Below, in pieces: positions 7,428 to 16,390 of a DNA stretch of 64,000 nucleotides. A program made the translations under genes and the position numbers. Within the stretch, counting starts at the first letter, position 1; each line of letters starts with the position of its first letter. Below the pieces are notes generated by a model. That model searched no databases. It saw only the letters and a list, made by a program, of their open reading frames with translations, and was not told the origin of the DNA. The DNA lies in NCBI GenBank assembly GCA_964493765.1, contig CAZBPK010000022.1, positions 15,966-79,965 on the forward strand, written 5' to 3'. The stretch comes from CALLMJ01 sp964493765 (lineage in GTDB: Bacteria; Bacteroidota; Bacteroidia; J057; CALLMJ01).

Positions 7428-9353
7428 TTAAAGTTGATGAACGGCAATCATATTTTTTACTGTTTGGATAACCGCCGTTTCATCATAAAAACATTCTTGA
7501 TAAAGTTGTTTTTGTGTACCATGTTCAATGACTTTATCTGGAGCACCTAATCTTTTTAGTGGTATTAGATACTGGTTATCAGCCATAAACTCTAAAACTG
7601 CAGAACCAAAACCACCCATTAAGCAACCGTCTTCAATGGTTATAATTGCAGAATAGTTCTTGCAAATAAAGTGTAAAAGATCCTCATCTGTGGGTTTTAC
7701 AAATCGCATGTCATATAATGAAGGGTAAATACCCTCTTGATTTAATTTTTGAATAGCCTCTAATGCTATATTTCCAATATGACCAATAGATAAAATTGCA
7801 ATGTTTTCTCCTTCAATAACATTTCTTCCTTTACCGATTTGTATTAACTCAAAATCTTTTTTCCAGTCTATAATAACTCCTTCACCACGAGGATAGCGAA
7901 TAACAAATGGATGTTGATTAGAATCGTGGGCAGCGGTGTACATTAAGTTACGTAATTCAATCTCATTCATTGGAGCAGACACAATAAGATTAGGAATACA
8001 ACGCATATAAGCCAAATCATATAAACCATGATGGGTTGCTCCATCTGCTCCTACTAATCCTCCCCTGTCTAAACAAAAAATTACTTTTAAATCTTGGATA
8101 GCAACATCATGAATCACTTGGTCATAGGCTCTTTGCATGAAAGAAGAATAAATATTACAAAAAGGAATTAATCCCTGAGTTGCAAGCCCTGCTGAAAAAG
8201 TTACTGCGTGCTGTTCTGCAATACCCACATCAAAAGCTCTATGGGGCATCACTTCCATCATCAAATTTAAACTAGAACCAGAAGGCATCGCGGGAGTAAT
8301 TCCCATAATTCTTTCATCTTTTTTTGCTAGTTCAATAATAGTTTCTCCAAAAACGGTTTGATATTTTGGAGGTTTGGCTTCACCAAGATTTTTCGGTTTA
8401 AAAAGTTCTCCTGTTAAAGGATTGAATTTATAAGAGGGAGCATGCCAAAAAGTTTGGTCTTTTTCCGCAGGTTCAAAGCCTTTTCCTTTTACTGTAACAA
8501 TATGCAATAATTTTGGTCCTTTGATTTCTTTTAAATCTTTTAAAATATGGACTAAATGCAAAACATCATGACCATCAATAGGTCCGAAATATCGAAAGCC
8601 TAAATTTTCAAATAATATACCGGGGCGAGTAGCCGAAGCTGTAAAATAGGCTTCTAACTTGGAAGCAATTTTCCTAGCATCAGGGCCAAATTTCTGAACT
8701 TTTCCTAACCAATTCCAAACTTCTTCACGAATTTTATTGTAGGTTTTAGAAGTTGTAATATCAATTAAATAGTCTTTTAAAGCCCCAACGTTAGGATCAA
8801 TAGACATGCAATTGTCATTAAGAACCACAAGCAAATCAGCATCTTTTAAAGAACCCGCATGATTTAATCCTTCAAAAGCTAAACCTGCTGTCATGGCTCC
8901 GTCCCCAATAATTGCTACTTGCTTAGTGTTTTTGTTCTTATAATGATTAGCTACAGCCATTCCTAATGCTGCTGAAATTGATGTAGAGGAATGCCCCACG
9001 CCAAAAGTATCGTACTCTGATTCTGTTCTTTTAGGGAAACCCGAAATTCCACCATATATTCTGTTGGTATGAAATTGTTCTTTTCTACCGGTTATAATTT
9101 TATGACCATAAGCCTGATGCCCTACATCCCAAACCAATAAATCTTCAGGTGTATTATACACGTAATGTAAAGCAGTGGTTAATTCTACTACTCCAAGGCT
9201 TGCACCAAAATGCCCTCCATAAATAGAACAATGCTCAATAATATATTGTCGTAATTCTTCACAAAATTTGATTAAGTCCGCTTCGGGTAAACGTCTTAAA
9301 TCTTGTGGATTTTTATATGAGCTGAGAAAAAGTTCAGGCTTATGATTTTCCAT
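7428..9353 (-). CDS. dxs: 1-deoxy-D-xylulose-5-phosphate synthase
   Basis: Thiamine-diphosphate enzyme that condenses pyruvate and glyceraldehyde-3-phosphate, the first step of the MEP route to isoprenoids. Visible are VWDVGHQAYGHKI (about 74-86), the TPP/Mg motif GDGAMTAGLAFE (about 150-161) with its NDN partner, the middle transketolase domain with FDVGIAEQHAVTFSAGLA, whose Glu activates the cofactor, and the C-terminal domain with RYPRGEG and EDGCLMGGFGSAV. The length of 641 residues is normal. A -7 box TATCTTTG lies just upstream. Convergent or divergent neighbours suggest it is transcribed alone. Confidence 0.97.
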   Translation of the reverse strand: MENHKPELFLSSYKNPQDLRRLPEADLIKFCEELRQYIIEHCSIYGGHFGASLGVVELTTALHYVYNTPEDLLVWDVGHQAYGHKIITGRKEQFHTNRIYGGISGFPKRTESEYDTFGVGHSSTSISAALGMAVANHYKNKNTKQVAIIGDGAMTAGLAFEGLNHAGSLKDADLLVVLNDNCMSIDPNVGALKDYLIDITTSKTYNKIREEVWNWLGKVQKFGPDARKIASKLEAYFTASATRPGILFENLGFRYFGPIDGHDVLHLVHILKDLKEIKGPKLLHIVTVKGKGFEPAEKDQTFWHAPSYKFNPLTGELFKPKNLGEAKPPKYQTVFGETIIELAKKDERIMGITPAMPSGSSLNLMMEVMPHRAFDVGIAEQHAVTFSAGLATQGLIPFCNIYSSFMQRAYDQVIHDVAIQDLKVIFCLDRGGLVGADGATHHGLYDLAYMRCIPNLIVSAPMNEIELRNLMYTAAHDSNQHPFVIRYPRGEGVIIDWKKDFELIQIGKGRNVIEGENIAILSIGHIGNIALEAIQKLNQEGIYPSLYDMRFVKPTDEDLLHFICKNYSAIITIEDGCLMGGFGSAVLEFMADNQYLIPLKRLGAPDKVIEHGTQKQLYQECFYDETAVIQTVKNMIAVHQL

Positions 9354-9370
9354 TTTTAAAAAACGAACAA

Positions 9371-9378
9371 CAAAGATA
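9371..9378 (-). promoter_or_regulatory. -7 promoter box of dxs
   Basis: On the minus strand this reads TATCTTTG, a TAnnTTTG match 17 nt upstream of the dxs ATG at 9353. TTTG (minus) at 9394-9397 is a possible but closely spaced -33 element. Confidence 0.45.
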
Positions 9379-9540
9379 ATTATTTTTCTAAAACAAAGAC
9401 TTAAAACAAAAAATTCCTTTTAAAAGTAGTAACGTTAGGGCATAAATAGTGCCTTAATAAACAAAAGATAACATATTAATGAAGAGTGGTATGAATGCGA
9501 AATAAAAAAATTTCAAAAAATAAAGAAAAAAAATGGATAT

Positions 9541-9572
9541 TTTTGGAAAGAATGTAAAATGGTCGTAACTTG
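9541..9572 (+). promoter_or_regulatory. probable promoter of atpD-atpC
   Basis: TTTTGG at 9541-9546, about 20 nt of spacer, then TAACTTG at 9566-9572. This is the Bacteroidota layout with a -7 box one T short of consensus. The ATG follows at 9604. The rest of 9379-9540 holds no gene that I can see. Confidence 0.45.
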
Positions 9573-9603
9573 CGGCGATTTTTAAAAAAAAGCAAAAAAT
9601 CGT

Positions 9604-11121
9604 ATGTCTCAACAAAATAAAGGTTCTGTAGTACAGATTATTGGTCCAGTAGTGGACGTTGAATTTGGTGCATCAGGTTCAGAATTACCTAAAATATATG
9701 ATGCTCTTATAGTAAAAAGACCCGACGGCGCAGAAGTTGTATTAGAAGTTCAACAACATCTAGGGGAAAATCGTGTAAGAACCATTGCAATGGATTCTAC
9801 GGACGGTATTTCAAGAGGTACAGAAGTAGTTGATACAAAATCTCCTATTCAAGTACCAGTGGGTGAAGAAATTAAAGGTAGATTGTTCAACGTTGTAGGT
9901 GTAGCAATTGATGGTTTACCTCAACCCAAAGCAGAAGCTTATTATCCTATTCATAGACCCGCTCCAAAATTTGAAGATCTTTCTACTGAGCCCAATGTTT
10001 TATTTACCGGTATTAAAGTAATTGACTTATTAGCTCCCTATTTAAAAGGAGGTAAGATTGGTTTGTTTGGTGGAGCTGGGGTAGGTAAAACGGTTTTAAT
10101 TCAAGAGCTTATCAATAATATTGCAAAAGGTTATGCAGGTTTATCGGTTTTTGCGGGAGTAGGAGAAAGAACTCGTGAAGGAAATGACCTTTTACGTGAA
10201 ATGATTGAAGCAAACATTGTAAAATATGGTAAAGAATTTAATGAATCTTTACATAAAGGTGGATGGGATTTAGCTAAAGTTGATAAAAACTTATTAAAAG
10301 AGTCTCAAGCAACATTTATTTTTGGTCAAATGAATGAGCCTCCCGGTGCAAGAGCAAGAGTTGCACTTACAGGTTTAACAATTGCTGAGTATTTCCGTGA
10401 TGGAGATGATAAATCAGGCGGTAGAGATGTATTGTTCTTTATTGATAATATTTTCCGTTTTACACAGGCTGGTTCAGAGGTATCTGCTTTATTAGGTCGT
10501 ATGCCTTCGGCAGTAGGTTATCAACCTACTTTATCATCAGAAATGGGTGCAATGCAAGAGCGTATTACTTCTACGAAAAGGGGTTCTATTACTTCTATTC
10601 AAGCAGTTTATGTGCCTGCTGATGATTATACTGACCCTGCTCCTGCTACGACTTTTGCTCACTTAGATGCGACTACCGAGCTCTCAAGAGCATTAGCCGC
10701 TATTGGTATTTATCCAGCGGTAGACCCATTAACCTCAACTTCTCGTATTTTAACGCCTGCTATCGTAGGGGAAGCGCATTACCAATGTGCCCAAAGAGTA
10801 AAAAATACACTTCAAAAATACAAAGACTTGCAAGATATTATTGCTATTCTAGGTATGGATGAACTTTCCGAAGAAGACAAAAAAGTAGTAGCAAGAGCAA
10901 GACGTATCCAAAGATTTTTATCTCAGCCTTTCCATGTTGCTGAACAATTTACAGGTATGAAAGGTGCTTTTGTTTCTATTGAAGATACTATTAAAGGTTT
11001 TAACATGCTTTTAGATGATGAGTCTATGTTAGATTTACCTGAAAATGCTTTCTATTTAGTAGGAACTATTGAAGAAGCTATTCAAAAAGCCGAAAAATTA
11101 AAAACAGAAGCCGCTAAGTAA
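9604..11121 (+). CDS. atpD: F1 ATP synthase subunit beta
   Basis: Catalytic subunit of the F1 sector; binds ADP/ATP and makes ATP from rotation driven by the ion gradient. The N-terminal barrel has GPVVDVEF, the Walker A GGAGVGKT is at 156-163 with the catalytic Lys, GERTREGNDL is at 187-196, and ALTGLTIAEYFRD, LFFIDNIFRFTQAGSEVSALLGRMPSAVGYQPTL and the C-terminal PFHVAEQFTG follow. At 505 residues it is longer than the E. coli subunit (460), as usual in Bacteroidota, with extra sequence around 204-230. It is followed 2 nt later by atpC. The rest of the atp operon is not in the window, which is the known split arrangement in this phylum. Confidence 0.99.
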   Translation: MSQQNKGSVVQIIGPVVDVEFGASGSELPKIYDALIVKRPDGAEVVLEVQQHLGENRVRTIAMDSTDGISRGTEVVDTKSPIQVPVGEEIKGRLFNVVGVAIDGLPQPKAEAYYPIHRPAPKFEDLSTEPNVLFTGIKVIDLLAPYLKGGKIGLFGGAGVGKTVLIQELINNIAKGYAGLSVFAGVGERTREGNDLLREMIEANIVKYGKEFNESLHKGGWDLAKVDKNLLKESQATFIFGQMNEPPGARARVALTGLTIAEYFRDGDDKSGGRDVLFFIDNIFRFTQAGSEVSALLGRMPSAVGYQPTLSSEMGAMQERITSTKRGSITSIQAVYVPADDYTDPAPATTFAHLDATTELSRALAAIGIYPAVDPLTSTSRILTPAIVGEAHYQCAQRVKNTLQKYKDLQDIIAILGMDELSEEDKKVVARARRIQRFLSQPFHVAEQFTGMKGAFVSIEDTIKGFNMLLDDESMLDLPENAFYLVGTIEEAIQKAEKLKTEAAK

Positions 11122-11123
11122 TC

Positions 11124-11381
11124 ATGAAAAAACTGAAAGTAGTTTTTGTTACTCCAGAAGGAAAATTATTTGATGGAGAAGCGAATTATGTAAATATTCC
11201 AGGAAGTAATGGCAGCTTTGGAGTTTATCCAGACCATGCTGCTTTAATTTCTACTTTACAAAATGGTAAAGTTGAAATATCCACAAATCAAGAGATAAAG
11301 TCTTTTAATGTGGATAGTGGAGTAGTAGAGGTTCTTAATAATCAAGTATCTATTTTAGTAGAAAAGTTGGTTCATGCCTAA
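11124..11381 (+). CDS. atpC: F1 ATP synthase subunit epsilon (short form)
   Basis: Part of the central stalk; couples rotation to catalysis. It shows the family N-terminal beta-sandwich: VVFVTPEGKLFDGEANYVNIPGSNGSFGVYPDHAALIS and NVDSGVVEVLNNQVSILVE. At 85 residues it lacks the C-terminal helical hairpin that acts as an ATPase brake in E. coli; short epsilon subunits are usual in Bacteroidota. It starts 2 nt after atpD, and its last codons overlap the start of the following glycosyltransferase gene by 8 nt, so translation is likely coupled. Confidence 0.95.
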   Translation: MKKLKVVFVTPEGKLFDGEANYVNIPGSNGSFGVYPDHAALISTLQNGKVEISTNQEIKSFNVDSGVVEVLNNQVSILVEKLVHA

Positions 11382-12234
11382 AGTTTCGGTTGTAATACCT
11401 GCTTATAATGCAGAAAAATTTATTGCTGAGACCATCCAATCAGTATTAAATCAAACCTATAAAGACTTTGAACTTATTGTATTAAATGATGGCTCAAAAG
11501 ACAAAACTCCTGATATTGTTCAGGAGTTTTGCAATAATGATAGCAGAGTAATTTTAATTAATAAGCCCAACACCGGAGTTTCTGATACTAGAAATTTAGG
11601 AATGGGAACCGCTAAAGGCGAATATATTGCTCTTTTAGATGCTGACGACTTATTCTTGCCTTCTTATATTGAAAAAAAATTATCTTTTTTAGAACAAAAT
11701 CCTGACTATCATTTTGTATATTCTGATTTTATTGATATTGATGAATCGGGTAAAGAAAACGAAATTGAAATAATCCAATGGTCGGAAAATAATTTTCAAG
11801 CCATATTAGAATGGAGAGGTATTACTACCTGTCCTTCTAATATATTTTTTAGAACGACTTGTTTAAAGAAAAATATATCTTTCTCAAAAGAACTTTCTAC
11901 TCTTGCTGATAAGCATTTCGTTTTGCAGTTATTTTTTTATTTTAAAGGTTATTCCATTCCAGAGCCTCTATGGAAATATAGAAATGTTCAAGGTAGCATG
12001 AGTAAAAGCTTATTAGTGCATGAAAAAGATAGTTTAAAAAGTATTCAACTTTATGATGAACTTGGCTTTTATCCTACAAAATCCTATAAAAATTATTGTG
12101 CATCAAGAACTTATTTAATGCTCGCCGGCTCTTGGTGGAAAGAAGGAAATAATAAATTGCAAGGATTAAAATATATTTTCAAAAGTTTATTCACTCATCC
12201 TAAACCATTATTAAAGAAAATTTTTAAATTTTAA
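11374..12234 (+). CDS. family 2 glycosyltransferase
   Basis: Probable inverting GT-A glycosyltransferase acting at the cytoplasmic membrane in glycan synthesis; donor and acceptor sugars are unknown. The N-terminus KVSVVIPAYNAEKFIAETIQSVLNQTYKDFELIVLNDGS is the classical GT2 nucleotide-sugar site. TGVSDTRNLGMGTAKGEYIALLDADD contains the DxD-type metal motif near residues 89-91. The C-terminal half carries the acceptor side and has no clear membrane span. The length of 286 residues is usual. It overlaps atpC by 8 nt and ends at the ATG of the next glycosyltransferase (sharing one base), so it appears to read on from the atp promoter. Confidence 0.9.
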   Translation: MPKVSVVIPAYNAEKFIAETIQSVLNQTYKDFELIVLNDGSKDKTPDIVQEFCNNDSRVILINKPNTGVSDTRNLGMGTAKGEYIALLDADDLFLPSYIEKKLSFLEQNPDYHFVYSDFIDIDESGKENEIEIIQWSENNFQAILEWRGITTCPSNIFFRTTCLKKNISFSKELSTLADKHFVLQLFFYFKGYSIPEPLWKYRNVQGSMSKSLLVHEKDSLKSIQLYDELGFYPTKSYKNYCASRTYLMLAGSWWKEGNNKLQGLKYIFKSLFTHPKPLLKKIFKF

Positions 12235-13457
12235 TGAAAAATCAAAATGTTTTAGTGCTTACTTACTGGTCTTACAAAGAAGCATTAGTTCAGACTTATA
12301 CATTGCCTTTTATTGAAATGATAAAAAAGGCAAGCCCAAGTTCTAAAATCTTCTTGGTTACTTTTGAACAAAAGCATCTAAAACTTTCTAATGAGCAAAT
12401 CCTATTAGAAAAAGAAAAACTGAAAAGTCTCAATATTGAGTGGATAGCTTTTCCATATTTTCATTTTGGGCTTACTTCTATTTTCGTAATACTAAAAGCC
12501 GTTTTTCAACTGATATTTTTTATTTGGAAAAATAAAATTAGCCATATTCATGCTTTTTGTACACCTGCGGGCGCAATTGCTTATATTTTAAAAAAATTAA
12601 CGTTTACTCGTTTAGTTATAGATAGTTATGAACCTCATGCAGAGGCTATGGTAGAAAATGGAGAATGGAGCATTCATTCTAAGGCATTTAAAATATTGAA
12701 TTTTTTTGAAAAATATCAAACGAAAGCCGCTTCCCATATTATTGCCACTACTTCAAAAATGAAAGATTATGCTAAAAATCGTTGGGGCTATGAAATACAG
12801 TCTTTTTTTGTTAAACCTGCAGGTGTAAATATAGAAAAATTTAATCCGCAAAATCTTAATAAAAATGATATACGTTCGCAATTGAATATACCCACCGATG
12901 CTGTAGTTTGTGTCTATATAGGAAAATTTGGTGGTATTTACTACAAAGAAGAAATTTTTCAATTTATTAAAGCAGCTCAAGATTATTGGAAAAACAAATT
13001 TTATTTTGTTGTTGGTACGCCTTTTCAAAGAAATGAATTTGAACAATTGGCTAATCAATATCAAATAAATTTAAATCAAGTATTATATCAGTCTTACATA
13101 CCTCATGAAAAAGTTCCTGAGTTTTTAGCTGCAGCAGATTTTGGTTTAAATCCAGTTAAACCTTTGCCCACTAAAAGATACTGTACCTCTGTTAAAGATG
13201 GAGAATATTGGGCAATGGAACTTCCTGTTGTTATTCCTCCCAATATTTCTGATGATTCGGATTTTATACAACAAAAAAGAATAGGGGTTATATGGGAAGA
13301 TGCTTCTAATGAAGGATGTTTGAAAGCTTGTCAACAGATGGACGAACTATTACAATCTGATAAATTGCCTGAAATTAAAAAAGAGATTCGCAAACTAGCT
13401 ATTGAAGTAAGAGAATTTAAAAACTTTGAAAAAATTTATCAAGCTATTTACGGTTAA
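12234..13457 (+). CDS. GT-B glycosyltransferase (group 1/GT4-like)
   Basis: Probable retaining glycosyltransferase with two Rossmann domains. The N-terminal half has VLVLTYWSYKEALVQTYTLPFI and a hydrophobic segment at about 78-96 (SIFVILKAVFQLIFFIWK), which may attach it to the membrane. The interdomain part has VIDSYEPHAEAM and KPAGVNIEKFNP. The C-terminal domain has VCVYIGKFGG and later PEFLAAADFGLNPVKPLPTKRYCTSVKDGEYWAMELPVVIPPN, the E-x7-E-type donor-binding region in variant form. It partners the preceding GT2 in a tightly coupled pair. The product is probably a lipid-linked or surface glycan, but no context identifies it. Its 3' end overlaps the convergent gene at 13454 by 4 nt. Confidence 0.82.
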   Translation: MKNQNVLVLTYWSYKEALVQTYTLPFIEMIKKASPSSKIFLVTFEQKHLKLSNEQILLEKEKLKSLNIEWIAFPYFHFGLTSIFVILKAVFQLIFFIWKNKISHIHAFCTPAGAIAYILKKLTFTRLVIDSYEPHAEAMVENGEWSIHSKAFKILNFFEKYQTKAASHIIATTSKMKDYAKNRWGYEIQSFFVKPAGVNIEKFNPQNLNKNDIRSQLNIPTDAVVCVYIGKFGGIYYKEEIFQFIKAAQDYWKNKFYFVVGTPFQRNEFEQLANQYQINLNQVLYQSYIPHEKVPEFLAAADFGLNPVKPLPTKRYCTSVKDGEYWAMELPVVIPPNISDDSDFIQQKRIGVIWEDASNEGCLKACQQMDELLQSDKLPEIKKEIRKLAIEVREFKNFEKIYQAIYG

Positions 13458-15046
13458 TTCTTTAATTTTTCTATGGTATAAGTAAATTTTAATCTCTTTG
13501 AAGGGTTATATTTTCCAAACGGGCAGGGGTCTTCCTGAATTTCGCCATAATTGTAAAGAATAAATTTCTGTTTCCCATGAATTTCTGAAGTTTTATGGTA
13601 ACTATAACCATCCCTTAAAACATCATCTTTGCAACCTGCTACTCCTATTGGTTGAAAATTGATAAGTTTTTTTATGATTGTTTTTTTCGTTAAATATTCA
13701 CAGTCACAATCTTGATTGAGTAACTCGCCGAATACCTTGTCTACTCCATCGGCTTCCCAAGCACCAAATTGAACTCTAAATAATGAGTCTTTATGAATGA
13801 ACAAAGTATCGGAAATTTCAAACTTCCATTTTCTTTTACAAGTTTTGCCCCAACCTTGATTTAATATATCTTCACTGGGAGACCATTCGTTAATGAAATA
13901 GTAATTCTGGTGAATATTAGCAAAAACTCTCAGCTGTGGTTTTTTTAAAAAATCTACAGATTTTCTTCTCTTGAGTTCTTGAAGGGTAACTACTATTTTT
14001 TCGTAGTCCTGAGTATGATTAGAAGGGTTTTTTTTAGGTACTAAATAAATTCGTTGATGAAATTTGACTGTATTTTCTAGGTTTTGAGATTTCCATGGGA
14101 CCATTAATTTTACTTGGTCAGTATGAGTTTTTTGGATTGAACAAGAAATAGGGGCTGTATGTCCATTTTGGTTGATGATGAGTGCATCGAAATCAGTATT
14201 TTTTAGGTAATCAGGGAGTTGAATAGTAACTTCATAGTCTTTTTGGTTCATAAGGACAGGATGAACGAAATCGGGTTGATTGGGGAGATTATTATAAAAA
14301 GCAGAGCCATCACCATTAGCGAACAGGTCTATTCGTAGGGATGGTTTTTGATTATAGATTTCAGGGGTTCTTCTTTTGGTAACCATAAAAAAAATGGGGT
14401 GAATTTCTGTTTTTGCGGGGGGATGCCCTCTATCCCAAACATACATTCCTTCTAAATGAACCCAGTCTCCTACAGTAGGTAAATGTTCTAAGGGTTGTTT
14501 TCTTTGGTGTCCATAACTTAAAAAACCTGCGCTGTTTCCTTTACACATTTCTTTTTTTAAAGGATTAGAAGGATTTCCGTTGCCCATTCCGATTTCCCAT
14601 TCTACGTGCATATGCTTTCTACAAGCCCATTCTCCTTTTGCATCATAAAAATAACAAAGTAAGTGTTTATAAGCCGAGTCAGGGAATACATTAAAGCAAA
14701 AATCATGAGAGTAATGATAGTTAGGAAAGTCTTCTTCTGATATATGGGGACCTCTTATAGGGTTTTCAGGTGTTTGCATAGAAACGGTACCTTCTAGAAC
14801 GGTGAATTTTTGATGCCCATGAATGGCTTGCCAAGCGGGGAAAATAAGTCCTAAATCAACGGGCTTTTTAAAAAATAAGAATTTTATTGTATCCCAACAT
14901 TCTTTTGTATAAAGTTCTCTACCTGAATACCTCATAAAGGCTAAACTATCCGGTGGCTCTAAATTTTGTGCATAGATAAAATAAGGATTAACCAAGCATA
15001 AAAATTTGACAATAAATGTTTTTAAAAGTTCAATCTGATATTTCAT
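13454..15046 (-). CDS. secreted protein of unknown function, His- and Trp-rich, downstream of gldB
   Basis: A 530-residue protein that I cannot assign. An N-terminal hydrophobic segment (about 8-26, TFIVKFLCLVNPYFIYAQ) looks like a signal peptide. The first third is rich in His and aromatic residues and holds conserved-looking motifs: WQAIHGHQKFTVLEGTV, CRKHMHVEWEIGMGNGNPSNP, and VGDWVHLEGMYVWDRGHPPAKTEIHP. The last pattern (D-GH-x-TEIHP) suggests a metal-binding or hydrolytic site in a beta-rich fold, but that is inference. Several Cys pairs (DCDCEY, AGCKDD) in the last fifth may form disulfides. It starts 1 nt after the stop of gldB, so the two are co-transcribed, and a link to motility or secretion is possible. 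Confidence 0.65.
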   Translation of the reverse strand: MKYQIELLKTFIVKFLCLVNPYFIYAQNLEPPDSLAFMRYSGRELYTKECWDTIKFLFFKKPVDLGLIFPAWQAIHGHQKFTVLEGTVSMQTPENPIRGPHISEEDFPNYHYSHDFCFNVFPDSAYKHLLCYFYDAKGEWACRKHMHVEWEIGMGNGNPSNPLKKEMCKGNSAGFLSYGHQRKQPLEHLPTVGDWVHLEGMYVWDRGHPPAKTEIHPIFFMVTKRRTPEIYNQKPSLRIDLFANGDGSAFYNNLPNQPDFVHPVLMNQKDYEVTIQLPDYLKNTDFDALIINQNGHTAPISCSIQKTHTDQVKLMVPWKSQNLENTVKFHQRIYLVPKKNPSNHTQDYEKIVVTLQELKRRKSVDFLKKPQLRVFANIHQNYYFINEWSPSEDILNQGWGKTCKRKWKFEISDTLFIHKDSLFRVQFGAWEADGVDKVFGELLNQDCDCEYLTKKTIIKKLINFQPIGVAGCKDDVLRDGYSYHKTSEIHGKQKFILYNYGEIQEDPCPFGKYNPSKRLKFTYTIEKLKN

Positions 15047-16126
15047 TTAGGGTTTATATTTTGATTCTTTGATAATTTTTTGATAATCAGTAGTTTTTAC
15101 TAATTGTTCTAAGGTAACTTCAGGGTGGTTACGCATATATTCGGATACAATTTTCAATCCTAAAAATTCTCCGAGCCTTCCTGGGGACTGCCTATCTAAG
15201 CCTTGAGTAAAGGGTTTATCTAATAAATATTTTTCGGTTGCTTTGGGGTCTGTTTTGAAGAAATAAGGAATTAATTCGTTGTAAATATTTTTTTCAAAAT
15301 AGTTTACCCATTCCATTTGTTCAGGTGTATAAGATAAAAGGATAGAATCTTGAATTTCGGGAGCAATTTTTTGGGTAAAATAAAGTTTTATACCTTGGTG
15401 AATCATTCTATCAGCAAAAGTTGGCATATTTTCGGGTTTTAAAGGTGGCTGCCAACGATTTACATAACGCATTAATATTGAAGCTAATAAATATTCCTTT
15501 CTGCATTTTTTCCTCATATACATTGGTATATCCATGTGATAATCAGCATCTATTCCTAAAAAATAATCCAAACTAATTCCCCAGTATTGAGTAGTGATAA
15601 AAAGTTGCTCTTTTTCTAAAATTAAGGGAGCTGGCACTCCGGGTGGGGGATAACCAGTAATATAAGTATAAACTTGAGGAAATTCAAAGTCTTTAAAATA
15701 TAACTTTAAACGCTTAATGGCTTTTTCAAAATGTAGAAAAGGCTCATTTTCTGGATATAACTTACGAATTGAATCTAATAACGCTTGAGTGGGCTTATCC
15801 ATTAAAAATGTTTTAAAGTCCATAGCAATTATACTATCAGGGACAACCACAGAGTCCCCTAAATTATAATTCCACTCTCTAATAAAATCTAAATGTTTCC
15901 CGAAATATTGAATAAACAATTCATAAGTAGAATCAGGTTTTTCTTGTGCAGTTTTGTAAAATTTTTCCATTGCTACATCTAATCGATTTACCTGAAATTG
16001 ATAATTAATTTGTTCTAATTGTTTATCTTCTTCAGATTGACAACTTACTAAACAAAAACTATAAAAAATAACTATTAATCTCAACCAATAACTTTGGAAA
16101 CTTCTCATTGAAAAGTAAACTCTCAT
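15047..16126 (-). CDS. gldB: gliding motility lipoprotein GldB
   Basis: GldB is an outer-membrane-associated lipoprotein needed for gliding and for the type IX secretion apparatus in flavobacteria. The signal sequence ends in the lipobox LVSC followed by QSEED. The body has the family's aromatic-rich middle (PQVYTYITGYPPPG, LDYFLGIDADYHM) and the diagnostic C-terminus PGRLGEFLGLKIVSEYMRNHPEVTLEQLVKTTDYQKIIKESKYKP (about residues 315-359). The protein has about 359 residues from the ATG at 16126; the longer frame to 16138 would need a TTG start. A -7 box lies upstream. It fits the type IX C-terminal domain protein at the end of the window. Confidence 0.88.
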   Translation of the reverse strand: MRVYFSMRSFQSYWLRLIVIFYSFCLVSCQSEEDKQLEQINYQFQVNRLDVAMEKFYKTAQEKPDSTYELFIQYFGKHLDFIREWNYNLGDSVVVPDSIIAMDFKTFLMDKPTQALLDSIRKLYPENEPFLHFEKAIKRLKLYFKDFEFPQVYTYITGYPPPGVPAPLILEKEQLFITTQYWGISLDYFLGIDADYHMDIPMYMRKKCRKEYLLASILMRYVNRWQPPLKPENMPTFADRMIHQGIKLYFTQKIAPEIQDSILLSYTPEQMEWVNYFEKNIYNELIPYFFKTDPKATEKYLLDKPFTQGLDRQSPGRLGEFLGLKIVSEYMRNHPEVTLEQLVKTTDYQKIIKESKYKP

Positions 16127-16163
16127 AATAAACTTCAAAATTTGCAGTTAATAGGGGAAATTC

Positions 16164-16171
16164 CAAATTTA
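16164..16171 (-). promoter_or_regulatory. -7 promoter box of gldB
   Basis: Minus-strand TAAATTTG, 37 nt upstream of the ATG at 16126. The remainder of the 16172-16390 gap is AT-rich with no gene visible. Confidence 0.4.
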
Positions 16172-16390
16172 TTTTTTTGTTTTAGATGGCTTAAATTGAG
16201 CCAGCAAGAAATGTAAAAAACACTACCATAGGAAGATATTAAATGATATTATTAACAAAAAAGCAGGTTTTAATTTTTGCTAGTTGGTTCATTTGAACAC
16301 AAAAATAAATTTTACTTCATTTTTGTTTTACTTTTTCTATCAAATTTTGACTGTACATCAAAAGTTTTTACATCCAAAGATTAAAATGAT

